This document shows positions 13,943 through 20,542 of a stretch of 20,542 nt of DNA, one piece after another. Position numbers and translations under genes: made by a program. The notes beneath the pieces were generated by a model. That model was not told the DNA's origin and searched no databases. It worked only from the letters and a program-made list of their open reading frames with translations. Source of the DNA: an uncultured Ruminococcus sp. GTDB taxonomy: Bacteria; Bacillota; Clostridia; Oscillospirales; Ruminococcaceae. Location of the stretch: contig UQAR01000039.1 of NCBI GenBank assembly GCA_900539095.1, positions 1 to 20,542 on the forward strand, given 5' to 3'. Each line of letters opens with the position of its first letter. Positions within the stretch are counted from its first letter, which is position 1.

Positions 13943-14779
13943 TTACAGCTTATATTCTCCCGTGAGGAAACTCTCCCTTTCGGCTCTGTATACCTCCTCG
14001 TTCTCAGCAGCCTGCTTTTCAAGCCTGCCCCTGAAGTCGATAAGCTCCGTCACAGTCATAAGTTCGGTGAGTTCCTTTACACGCTTTGTGCTTATAAAAG
14101 GCTTGCAGAAATAGCTGAGCCTTAAAACGTCCTTTTCAAACGCCTCTCTCGCCAGCATAAGTTCCTGACTTCTGTCCGAATTTTCGGACTTTTCTCTCAA
14201 TGCGAATCTCTTTGTCACCCCTGCGTTCACCTGTGCAGGCACTGCCACAAAGGACCATTCATAAGCGTCCAGCGGTTCGTCAAGAACGTGATAACAAGGC
14301 TTTCCGTCATATTCTCTGCCTTTTTCATGACCGCAGCCGTTTTCATACATATCCGCACCGCATACCGAGCAAAGCTTTTTCTTCACCGTGCAGCTGACGG
14401 AGACCTCTTTCTTTATTCCCCCCTGTATCTCGCTTATAAGGTCGCCGTTTGAACCCGTCCTCACCATGTAAGCCTTTGCCATTAGCCTGCGGTATACCTC
14501 GCCGTCCGCCGTGACCTTTTCAGGCAGCGTTTCCACCCATGTGTCGAATATCCTTGCCGACTGCTTTTCGCTCTTAGGGTCATGGTCGAAAATACCCGTC
14601 CTGCCCTTAAAAAGCTCCGCAAGCTTTTCCAGTGCACCTGATGAGAACTTCTCACCGTCCCTGTCAATGTCGTTGTCGCAAAGTGCCACCCTGAAAACAA
14701 ACACCTTGTCCTCCGTGAGCGGCTCTCTTGCATAGCCGTTTATCTTTTCAAGCTCCTCGCCTGATACTGTTTCGCTCAT
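13943..14779 (-). CDS. Phage prohead protease / XkdF-like serine protease (probable)
   Basis: This 278-residue protein looks like a capsid maturation protease of the XkdF/HK97 prohead type. CDNDIDRDGEKFSSGALEKLAELFKGRTGIFDHD gives a histidine at 66 after an aspartate, and GIKKEVSVSCTV (S127, S129) supplies the likely nucleophile. PLDAYEWSFVAVPAQVNAGVTKR (about 169-191) matches the closing strand typical of these enzymes. Oddly, a cysteine-rich insert follows the serine strand (C137, C140, C149, H151, C162), resembling a small zinc knuckle. The C-terminal 80 residues are helical and may act as a scaffold domain. Its ATG overlaps the portal stop (ATGA). It cleaves capsid and portal precursors in relatives; activity here is inferred. 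Confidence 0.7.
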   Translation of the reverse strand: MSETVSGEELEKINGYAREPLTEDKVFVFRVALCDNDIDRDGEKFSSGALEKLAELFKGRTGIFDHDPKSEKQSARIFDTWVETLPEKVTADGEVYRRLMAKAYMVRTGSNGDLISEIQGGIKKEVSVSCTVKKKLCSVCGADMYENGCGHEKGREYDGKPCYHVLDEPLDAYEWSFVAVPAQVNAGVTKRFALREKSENSDRSQELMLAREAFEKDVLRLSYFCKPFISTKRVKELTELMTVTELIDFRGRLEKQAAENEEVYRAERESFLTGEYKL

Positions 14780-15942
14780 TGCATTTCCTCCTTTTTTCTT
14801 TCATTCTCTGTCCTTTCGTTTTCAAGTTCGGCCGTCTTTGCCTGAGCGTTGTAAAGCCTTGACTTAGCCAGAGCCTCTTCGTCCTGAAGATTTATGTTGT
14901 CCCACTCTATCTGAGCCGAGCAGAAATATCCGCTGAGCCTTAAAAACGCCCCGCATATCTCCCTGAGCACAGGTTCAAGCAGCCTGCGGTAATATTCCAG
15001 CTCGCTTGTGAGGATATCCGACTGCTGAGCCGACATTCTCTCCGTGGTGGACCAGTTCAGTCCAAGCAAAAACGGCGGTATGGAAAGCTTTGCCACAAGC
15101 TGTTCCATAAGCTGTCTGACAGGTATCTCCGTGTCGATCATCTGATTGTCAGCACCAATGACCTTTATATCCACATCGCCCACAGCCACAAAATCCTGCA
15201 CCGAGCCATTTCGTGAGGCTCTCATTCCCCTGCTCCATTCCTGAGCTATCTGCTCTGCACGCTCCTTGGCTCTCGCCCTGTCGCTCTCCCCCTCAGGGTG
15301 ATAAGTCACCGCATATCGCACATTTCCTACCCTGTCGAAGTTCTGACACATGCACTCATATATCCTCATAAGTATCTCGCTGAGTGCAGGCAGCCCACGA
15401 AGTATAGACACACCGTCAGGGTGCTTAGGACTAGGGTTCAAGGCCGTGTAAAGCAGCTTTTCAGGCGACTTCACAGGTATCTCCTCACCGCTGCCCATGT
15501 AAAAAATACGTCTTTCAAAAGCATTTTTCCCCTCACGCACTCTGTAAAGCGTCGGGTCGCCAACATATAACCCCTTGACCTTTCCGGTTCTGTAATCTGC
15601 GTATATCCTGCCTATCGCCTTGCCGTATGTAAGCAGCGAGTCAAGATACATATCCGCAAAAGTGTAAATGGACTTTCCCGATACCCCCACAGACACCTCT
15701 CTGCAAAACCTGTCAAGCTCCCCCTGAGCCTTCTCGTCTCCGGCAATGACCCTGAATCCGCCTGTGAGCCTTATTATCTTGCCGAAACAAGCGTCAATGA
15801 TCGGCACATTCGCCCTCAGTGCGTCATAAAGCTCCTGCTGAAACACACCCTCAGGTGCAAGCCTGTAATGAAACCCCGACTCTCTGTCAGAGCCTGCCGT
15901 GTTTGGTATAAACTCACGGACTTTCTTTCTGAAAATACTCAT
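14776..15942 (-). CDS. Phage portal protein
   Basis: This 388-residue protein would form the dodecameric ring at one capsid vertex through which DNA enters. It starts MSIFRKKVREFIPNTAG after GGAAGGAG; an in-frame GTG at 15963 overlaps the terminase stop but has no better ribosome site. Features of the portal family (XkdE / phage_portal) are DACFGKIIRLTGGFRV near the start, YGKAIGRIYADYRTGKVKGLYVGDPTLYRV, PKHPDGVSILRGLPALSEIL in the middle and the SIPPFLLGLNWSTTERMSAQQSDILTSELEYYRRLLEPVLREI segment. It ends in a charged coiled coil (KTAELENERTENERKKEEMQ). It lies between large terminase and protease, the canonical order. Confidence 0.9.
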   Translation of the reverse strand: MSIFRKKVREFIPNTAGSDRESGFHYRLAPEGVFQQELYDALRANVPIIDACFGKIIRLTGGFRVIAGDEKAQGELDRFCREVSVGVSGKSIYTFADMYLDSLLTYGKAIGRIYADYRTGKVKGLYVGDPTLYRVREGKNAFERRIFYMGSGEEIPVKSPEKLLYTALNPSPKHPDGVSILRGLPALSEILMRIYECMCQNFDRVGNVRYAVTYHPEGESDRARAKERAEQIAQEWSRGMRASRNGSVQDFVAVGDVDIKVIGADNQMIDTEIPVRQLMEQLVAKLSIPPFLLGLNWSTTERMSAQQSDILTSELEYYRRLLEPVLREICGAFLRLSGYFCSAQIEWDNINLQDEEALAKSRLYNAQAKTAELENERTENERKKEEMQ

Positions 15943-15962
15943 TTTTCTCCTTCCTTTTTTCA

Positions 15963-17207
15963 CTAATGTTCAACTGCAAGCACGAAAAAGTCGTCCTTTT
16001 CACGCCCTAAACATTCCACCGCAAAGTATCGCATATCGTCCATGGCGTGGTCGTTTTCTTTCACAGGAGCGTCCTTTCCTGCCTTTTCGTCCCAGCGGTA
16101 AAGATTTATCTCACGCAAAGTGTCCCGACACCTGCGGTTTATCTTTATCCTGCCGTCCTTTATACAGTCTGAAACGAGCCTTATGCCTGAAACCACATCG
16201 TTCTTTGCCGGCACTACCGCGAACCTGCCGTGCCTGCGTATGCACTGGATAAATGACGCCGCCGACGGGTCGCAAATGACCTTTTCGATACAAAGCCCCT
16301 GAGCAAGCTCCTCAAGCCCCTTGTAGTGCTCCTCGTCAGTTTTCTGCATACCCTCACGGCGTGAATCGTAGTAATACTCCCTGAGCCTGTACCAGACACC
16401 ATTGCTTTCGCCCCAAAGACCAAAGCTTGACGGGTTCACCGTGCCGTAATCGCAGCTTATAACATACCTCTCACACTGTATGTCGCCCTCAAAAACGTTT
16501 TTATCCTCGTCGAACATCGGATACACAAGCCCCTCTGCCGCCGTCCATTTGCCAAGTACGAACCGCTCGTAAAACGTCCCCGTGTAAATGCGATGATAGC
16601 GTTCTATAACCGCCCTGTCGAGAGTAGGGTTGTCCTCCAGTACAAAATGCCTGTAGATAAGACGCTTTTCCTCCGCCTTGTCTATCCACTCTTTTTTGAA
16701 CCAGTGATAAGGATTGTCAGGGTTGCAGTTGAACCACAGCTTGCTCCCAGCCACTGAGCACCTTGCCACAGCCTGCTCGATAAAGCTCCTGGGCATAAGT
16801 GCAGCCTCGTCAAGCAAGACCCCCGCAAGGGTCACGCCCTGAATAAGTGACGGCGAACCCTCGTCCCTGCCTCCAAAGTAGTAAAACCTGTTCTTCCTGC
16901 TGCCGAAACCTACGTCCATGTAGTTTCTTGACGTGACTTCCACCGCCGTCATTCCCATTGCTTTCATGAATTCCCTGAGAGCAGGCAGAATGTTTCTTTT
17001 CAGCGAAACGATAGTCTTTGAGCACAGCCCGAAAATGCAGCCGTCAAAGTTAGTCATAGCCCATGTCATAAAAGACGCCGACAAACAAAAGGTCTTGCCC
17101 GATCTGACTGCACCGTCACAGATTATCCCATCGTAATCACTAAGATCCCGTGCCGTCCACCATCTGAAAACAAACCTTTGATTTTCCGACAGCCTTGTTA
17201 TCTTCAC
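15963..17207 (-). CDS. Phage terminase large subunit (ATPase and nuclease)
   Basis: This 414-residue packaging motor pumps phage DNA into preformed heads. The ATPase has a Walker A-like loop (DGAVRSGKT, G32 to T39) and Walker B with catalytic D133-E134 (VLLDEAALM). A coupling motif NCNP lies at about 160-163. The RNase H-like nuclease half shows D253 (VISCDYGTVNPSSFG), D313 (VICDPSAA) and an acidic cluster with D390-D391 (NDHAMDDMRYF), the three metal-binding positions expected. All key residues are present and its length is typical. The stop overlaps the alternative portal start, and its own ATG overlaps the small-terminase stop, showing tight coupling. It is the most confident phage gene of the block. 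Confidence 0.95.
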   Translation of the reverse strand: MKITRLSENQRFVFRWWTARDLSDYDGIICDGAVRSGKTFCLSASFMTWAMTNFDGCIFGLCSKTIVSLKRNILPALREFMKAMGMTAVEVTSRNYMDVGFGSRKNRFYYFGGRDEGSPSLIQGVTLAGVLLDEAALMPRSFIEQAVARCSVAGSKLWFNCNPDNPYHWFKKEWIDKAEEKRLIYRHFVLEDNPTLDRAVIERYHRIYTGTFYERFVLGKWTAAEGLVYPMFDEDKNVFEGDIQCERYVISCDYGTVNPSSFGLWGESNGVWYRLREYYYDSRREGMQKTDEEHYKGLEELAQGLCIEKVICDPSAASFIQCIRRHGRFAVVPAKNDVVSGIRLVSDCIKDGRIKINRRCRDTLREINLYRWDEKAGKDAPVKENDHAMDDMRYFAVECLGREKDDFFVLAVEH

Positions 17208-17671
17208 AAGCCATCACCGTCCCTGCTGCCATAAATGCTGTCAATAAGCCGTTTCGTTTCACCGCCGCCGTCAAGCTGCGTGGCAAGCTCGCCTAGCTTT
17301 TCCAAAGCCTTCTGCCTGTCAAAGAACTTGATCTCAAGAACGTTTTTTCCGCTTATCTTTATCTCGCTCACGTTGAAAAGATCCATGCCCATGATGTCCT
17401 CAGCGGTCATGTTCTCAGCGTCAAAAATAAGCCTTACAGCATCGTTTGCCGCCCCGAAAGCCAGCCTGCCAAGCCCTCGCTTGACATAAGCGTTTGTATC
17501 GCTGTCAGCCTCCTCAAGCTTTTTAAGCTCTGCCGCAGCCTCAGGGGAGTGTAAAAGCTCAAGCCCCTTTTCCTCCGCCTCCGCAGCCCTAGCACCGGCG
17601 TGCAAAGCCGCCTCACGCAGATTTCTCAGATAAAAGAAAAATCTTGCGAATCGTTTCTGTTCACCAGCCAT
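17204..17671 (-). CDS. Phage terminase small subunit-like protein
   Basis: This 155-residue, charged, mostly helical protein lies directly before the large terminase and overlaps it by 4 bases. It begins MAGEQKRFARFFFYLRNLREAALHAGARAAEAEEKGLELL, a helix-rich DNA-binding-like start in which KRFARFFFYLRNLREAALHAG could form a helix-turn-helix. The middle region FDAENMTAEDIMGMDLFNVSEIKISGKNVLEIKFFDRQKALEKLGEL resembles the central oligomerisation region and strand pair of PBSX/SPP1 type small subunits. These bind the phage pac or cos site and hand it to the large subunit. AAGGAGG precedes the ATG. It is the first gene of the block, so the block promoter should lie between it and the hydrogenase gene. 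Confidence 0.75.
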   Translation of the reverse strand: MAGEQKRFARFFFYLRNLREAALHAGARAAEAEEKGLELLHSPEAAAELKKLEEADSDTNAYVKRGLGRLAFGAANDAVRLIFDAENMTAEDIMGMDLFNVSEIKISGKNVLEIKFFDRQKALEKLGELATQLDGGGETKRLIDSIYGSRDGDGL

Positions 17672-18033
17672 ATAATGCCTCCTTTTTTAGTTTCTGCGAA
17701 AGATGTCCGCCGTATCTTAACAGCTCTCGAAAAACATCTCTCACTTATCCCGAAAAACACCCGTTTTGTTGCATAAAAAATGCAACAATTAATAACTTAT
17801 TGCCAAATTAAATCATTTATCATTTATTTGCACAATTTGACACATAAAAAACTGTGCATTGCATACATACTTTCATGAACAGAAATAATTTTAGTCAAAA
17901 AAGATACCATAAAATTTTTCACCAAATTCGACTGTCCGTAATGATTTTTAAGCAAAGATATCACCCATTTGCAGACAAATATGTAAGTCTTGCGAAACTT
18001 TCAATATACCTTATGAAAAAAAGTATATATTAC
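17672..18033. other. Divergent intergenic region between phage block and hydrogenase gene
   Basis: This AT-rich stretch separates divergent genes. A 9-bp dyad, TTGTTGCAT/ATGCAACAA, lies at 17766-17788 around five A residues and could bind a regulator of the phage block. I could not identify a convincing minus-strand promoter. A 69-codon frame at 17854-18063 has a basic, F/K/Y-rich product, no ribosome site and runs into the hydrogenase promoter, so I do not call it. Confidence 0.5.
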
Positions 18034-18061
18034 TTGACAAAAGCCGAAAAAATAGTAAAAT
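18034..18061 (+). promoter_or_regulatory. Predicted promoter of the [FeFe] hydrogenase gene
   Basis: TTGACA (18034-18039, perfect) and TAAAAT (18056-18061) are separated by 16 bases. The start would be near 18068, leaving a leader of about 50 bases with AGGAGG before the ATG at 18120. Confidence 0.7.
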
Positions 18062-18119
18062 AATAAGTGTATGACATTAATTTAACAAGCCATTTTTAAA
18101 CAACGCAGGAGGTAAAAAT

Positions 18120-19661
18120 ATGAAAATGAGAGGTATCTATTCCTCAGTAACGGATATCAGACGAAAGGTCTTTACAGAGGTGGCAAGGCTTGCCTATGAA
18201 GAGGGCGACTATGCCGAAAAGATAGCGGAACTCCCTTATAAGATAGTACCGGGCAGCAAGGCTGTTTACCGTGAGTCTATCTTCCTTGAGAGAGCTATCG
18301 TTGAAGAAAGACTTCGTCTTGCTATCGGTCTGCCGCTGAGACCTATCGAGGAGCATAAGTCTGTCGCCGATGGAATTGAAGAGAGTGCCATTGCGGAAAA
18401 ATATTACGATCCACCGCTGGTAAATATAATCAAATTTGCCTGCAACGGATGTCCTGAAACACATTTTCATGTTACCGACTGCTGTCAGGGCTGCCTTGCA
18501 CACCCATGTCAGGAAGTCTGTCCTAAGGGTGCCATAACCATTAAGCATGGCAAGTCAGTTATAGATCAGTCAAAGTGTATAAAGTGCGGCAGATGTCAGA
18601 GCGTCTGTCCATACAACGCAATAAACAAAATGGAAAGACCATGTGCAAGAGCCTGCGGCATGGACGCTATCGGTTCAGACGAGGACGGCAAGGCAAAGAT
18701 AGATTACGACAAGTGCGTATCCTGCGGAATGTGCCTTGTAAACTGCCCATTCGGAGCTATCGTAGACAAGGGTCAGATCTTCCAGCTTATAACAGCTATG
18801 AAGAAAAAGAAGAAGGTCATTGCTATCGTAGCACCTGCATTTGTAGGTCAGTTCGGACCAAAGGCAAGTCCTGAAAAGCTTACAGCGGCAATGAAAAAGC
18901 TTGGCTTTGCAGATGTGGTAGAGGTAGCTATCGGAGCTGACCTTTGCTCTATAGAAGAGGCTAAGGACTTCATGAGAGAAGTACCTGAGCACCAGCCGTT
19001 CATGGCGACATCATGCTGTCCTGCATGGTCAGTAATGGCTAAAAAGCTTTTCCCTACCCTTGCACCGTACATATCCATGGCACTTACCCCAATGGTACTT
19101 ACAGCGAGAATGCTGAAAAAGGACGATCCGGACGCCTGCATCGCATTTATCGGACCATGTGCAGCTAAAAAGCTTGAGGCGTCAAGACGTACTATCCGCA
19201 GTGACGTAGACTTTGTACTCACATTTGAAGAGCTCATGGGAATGTTCAATGCCAAGGGCGTGACATTTGATGATATCACAGATGATGAGAAGGTAGACCT
19301 TTGCGAGGGCACAGGTGACGGAAGAGGCTTTGCAGTCAGCGGCGGCGTAGCCAAGGCAGTAGCAGACGTTATCCACAAGCTTGACCCTGAGAGAGAGGTC
19401 AAGGTAGTATCGGCACAGGGACTTAAAGACTGCCGCAAACTTCTTACCCTTGCCAAGGCAGGCAAATATGACGGATATCTTCTTGAAGGCATGGCGTGTC
19501 CGGGCGGCTGTGTAGCAGGAGCCGGCACACTTCAGGTAGTAGAGAAGAGCACGGCACTTGTAAACAAATACGCAAAGGACGCACCTTTGCAGAACTCACT
19601 GGACTCAAAATACGAGATAAATCTTGATCTTATCACAGAGCCTCACAATGACAACAAATAG
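18120..19661 (+). CDS. Monomeric [FeFe] hydrogenase, group B type
   Basis: This 513-residue cytoplasmic iron-sulfur enzyme carries two ferredoxin-type [4Fe-4S] motifs (C153-C156-C159-C163 and C199-C202-C205-C209) and an earlier cysteine-rich segment (C121-C134) that may hold more Fe-S. The H-cluster domain has L1 TSCCPAW (C299, C300), L2 IGPCAAKKLE (C347) and L3 EGMACPGGCVAGAG (C460, C464). These match the group B pattern, with GPC instead of the MPC of bidirectional group A enzymes. All four expected cluster cysteines and the extra L1 cysteine used in proton transfer are present. Group B enzymes in Clostridia are thought to couple to ferredoxin in fermentation, but their direction is poorly known. 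It is a single-gene unit with its own promoter and terminator; no maturation genes (hydEFG) are nearby. Confidence 0.9.
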   Translation: MKMRGIYSSVTDIRRKVFTEVARLAYEEGDYAEKIAELPYKIVPGSKAVYRESIFLERAIVEERLRLAIGLPLRPIEEHKSVADGIEESAIAEKYYDPPLVNIIKFACNGCPETHFHVTDCCQGCLAHPCQEVCPKGAITIKHGKSVIDQSKCIKCGRCQSVCPYNAINKMERPCARACGMDAIGSDEDGKAKIDYDKCVSCGMCLVNCPFGAIVDKGQIFQLITAMKKKKKVIAIVAPAFVGQFGPKASPEKLTAAMKKLGFADVVEVAIGADLCSIEEAKDFMREVPEHQPFMATSCCPAWSVMAKKLFPTLAPYISMALTPMVLTARMLKKDDPDACIAFIGPCAAKKLEASRRTIRSDVDFVLTFEELMGMFNAKGVTFDDITDDEKVDLCEGTGDGRGFAVSGGVAKAVADVIHKLDPEREVKVVSAQGLKDCRKLLTLAKAGKYDGYLLEGMACPGGCVAGAGTLQVVEKSTALVNKYAKDAPLQNSLDSKYEINLDLITEPHNDNK

Positions 19662-19672
19662 GGTATAAAACT

Positions 19673-19704
19673 AAAACGGGCAGCGTTATGCTGTCCGTTT
19701 TTTT
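19673..19704 (+). terminator. Intrinsic terminator of the hydrogenase gene
   Basis: AAAACGGGCAGC (19673-19684) pairs with GCTGTCCGTTTT (19690-19701) around GTTAT with one G-T wobble, followed by a T run. It starts 11 bases after the TAG. Confidence 0.9.
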
Positions 19705-19734
19705 GTACCATTTTGTATTTATCCGCACAAACAT

Positions 19735-19764
19735 CGGTAGGGGCGAACAGCGTTCGCCCATCGG
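19735..19764 (+). repeat. Dispersed palindromic repeat (REP-like), copy B
   Basis: GGGCGAAC AGC GTTCGCCC (19741-19759) is flanked by CGGTAG on the left and ATCGG on the right. It shares the same palindrome and the GTAGGGGCGAACA side with the copy at 13814-13838. It lies between the hydrogenase terminator and the next promoter, a normal place for such host repeats. Confidence 0.75.
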
Positions 19765-19806
19765 AGAAACAAGCCACGGTTGCAACTCTGTTCAGCTATG
19801 CCCATT

Positions 19807-19841
19807 CCTCATTCGTCTTTCCTCATTCTCTCTCCTCACTT
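19807..19841. repeat. Short direct repeats CCTCATTC
   Basis: CCTCATTC occurs at 19807-19814 and 19821-19828, with a third variant CCTCACTT at 19834-19841, a spacing of 13-14 bases in a pyrimidine-rich strand. Confidence 0.4.
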
Positions 19842-19855
19842 AAAAACTCTCCCCC

Positions 19856-19884
19856 TTGATTTTTCCCGCAATATGTAGTATAAT
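19856..19884 (+). promoter_or_regulatory. Predicted promoter of the FemAB-type gene
   Basis: TTGATT (19856-19861) and a perfect TATAAT (19879-19884) are separated by 17 bases, about 55 bases before the ATG at 19940. Confidence 0.8.
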
Positions 19885-19939
19885 AAATGAAATAGTGCAT
19901 TGAATCCGAAATTTTCTTAAAGAGAGGAACTTTATAAAA

Positions 19940-20494
19940 ATGGAAATAATTAATAAGTCCGACGAAAAACTCCTTGCCGAATATGAACAGTTCGCAAGCA
20001 CAAGCAAATATGGAAACTTCATGCAGTCCCTCAAGTGGCCTAAAGTCAAGGATAACTGGGGCTGGGACGCTGTCATCTCCCGTGACGCTGACGGCAATAT
20101 CCGTGGAACTTGCCTTATCATAATCAAAAAAGTGCCTATCTTCGGCGTTACTTTTATGTATGCCCCTCACGGTCCTGTCTGCGATTGGTCAGATAAAGAG
20201 GTCATGTCCGACCTTTTCGAGGGCGTTAAGGTTCTTGCCAAGAAACACAAATGTTACCAGTTCATGTGGGACCCTTGCTTTGAGGAGGGTGACGACAAGT
20301 GCACAAAGCTTATCGAGGACATGGGTTTCCAGCATATACATAAGGCTGCCGAGCTGACAACTATTCAGGCTCGTAACAACTATATGCTCAGAAATATCGA
20401 GGGCAAGACCCCTGACGAGGTCATGGCGACTTTTAAGCCTGACTGGAGAAACCGTATCAGAAAAGCCCCTAGAAAGGGCGTTTACTGCAAGGCT
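19940..20494 (+). CDS. FemAB/FemX-type peptidoglycan aminoacyltransferase, 3' end missing
   Basis: The first 185 codons belong to a FemAB-family aminoacyltransferase of the GNAT-like fold. Relatives add amino acids from aminoacyl-tRNA to the lipid II stem peptide to build cell-wall cross-bridges on the inner face of the membrane. Typical blocks are FMQSLKWPKVKDNWGWDAV near residue 28, YAPHGPVCDW, HKCYQFMWDPCF and the conserved KPDWRNRIRKAPRKGV at about 168-183. AGAGAGGAA precedes the ATG, and a good promoter lies at 19856. Genomic sequence stops at 20494: the following codons and the apparent stop TGA come from adapter DNA. Family members are usually about 340-420 residues, so roughly half is missing. 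Which amino acid it adds cannot be told. Confidence 0.85.
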
Positions 20495-20542
20495 CTGTCT
20501 CTTATACACATCTGACGCTGCCGACGAATTAGACGGTGTAGA
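20495..20542. other. Illumina Nextera adapter, index and P5 start at the contig end (artefact)
   Basis: Bases 20495-20527 equal the reverse complement of the Nextera transposase read-1 adapter, starting CTGTCTCTTATACACATCT and ending GCTGCCGACGA. They are followed by an 8-base index (ATTAGACG, 20528-20535) and GTGTAGA (20536-20542), the start of the reverse-complemented P5 sequence. This exact order is library construct, not genome. Confidence 0.98.

Larger units (their letters stand above)
10616..17671 (-). mobile_element. Phage capsid and packaging gene block without integration, lysis or tape-measure genes
   Basis: Nine minus-strand genes follow the standard tailed-phage order: small terminase, large terminase, portal, protease, major capsid, connector, tail completion, GpU-like and tail hub. 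All frames are open, and several junctions overlap by 1 to 8 bases. No integrase, repressor, replication, holin/endolysin, sheath/tube, tape-measure or fibre gene is present. The block is flanked directly by host transcription units. It could be a truncated prophage, a capsid-forming satellite remnant or a domesticated cassette. Confidence 0.85.

Noticed and set aside
17854..18063. 69-codon plus-strand frame before the hydrogenase
   Set aside because: It lacks a ribosome site, overlaps the hydrogenase promoter, and its composition mirrors AT-rich DNA.
18848..19528. 226-codon frame antisense to the hydrogenase gene
   Set aside because: It is an effect of codon bias in the opposite strand; the hydrogenase carries clear catalytic motifs and a promoter.
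19807..19841. CCTCATTC repeats as iterons
   Set aside because: Only three imperfect copies in pyrimidine-rich DNA without a replication gene nearby.

Overview
The window looks like a piece of a Ruminococcus-type (Clostridia, Oscillospiraceae) gut genome. The clues are AT-leaning intergenic DNA, strong AGGAGG ribosome sites, some GTG and TTG starts, a CUT1 sugar transporter without its own ATPase, a group B type [FeFe] hydrogenase, and a spoVT remnant that implies an endospore-forming lineage. The genus is inferred. The last 48 bases are not genomic: they are an Illumina Nextera adapter, an index and the start of the P5 sequence, so this is a contig end from a draft assembly.

Region 1 (1 to about 4050) is the right-hand part of an integrative element. 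It holds a 93-nt imperfect hairpin, a RepA-like RecA-fold ATPase, a 585-bp non-coding stretch with tandem hairpins and short repeats, a small element-associated protein and a large serine recombinase. The recombinase runs in frame into the last 150 codons of the host sporulation regulator gene spoVT. The element has therefore inserted near spoVT codon 31 and made a recombinase-SpoVT(GAF) fusion ORF. The 5' part of spoVT and the left end of the element are not in the window.

Region 2 (4500-5400) has convergent host genes: a small lipoprotein gene and tRNA-Thr(CGT), each with a good promoter.

Region 3 (5400-10612) is a carbohydrate uptake locus: a LacI-family regulator with four AAACGTTT operators upstream, a highly codon-biased lipoprotein solute-binding protein and two CUT1 permeases. 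Two intercistronic hairpins probably set the expression ratio, and a strong bidirectional terminator closes the locus.

Region 4 (10616-17671, minus strand) is a compact block of nine phage genes: small and large terminase, portal, protease, major capsid, connector, tail completion, GpU-like and tail-hub proteins. Every frame is open and most junctions overlap. It has no integrase, lysis, tape-measure, sheath/tube or fibre genes, and a dispersed host palindrome sits inside it. It is either a truncated prophage or a retained capsid cassette.

Region 5 (17672-20494) carries a monomeric [FeFe] hydrogenase with its own promoter and terminator, then the start of a FemAB-type peptidoglycan aminoacyltransferase cut off by the adapter.
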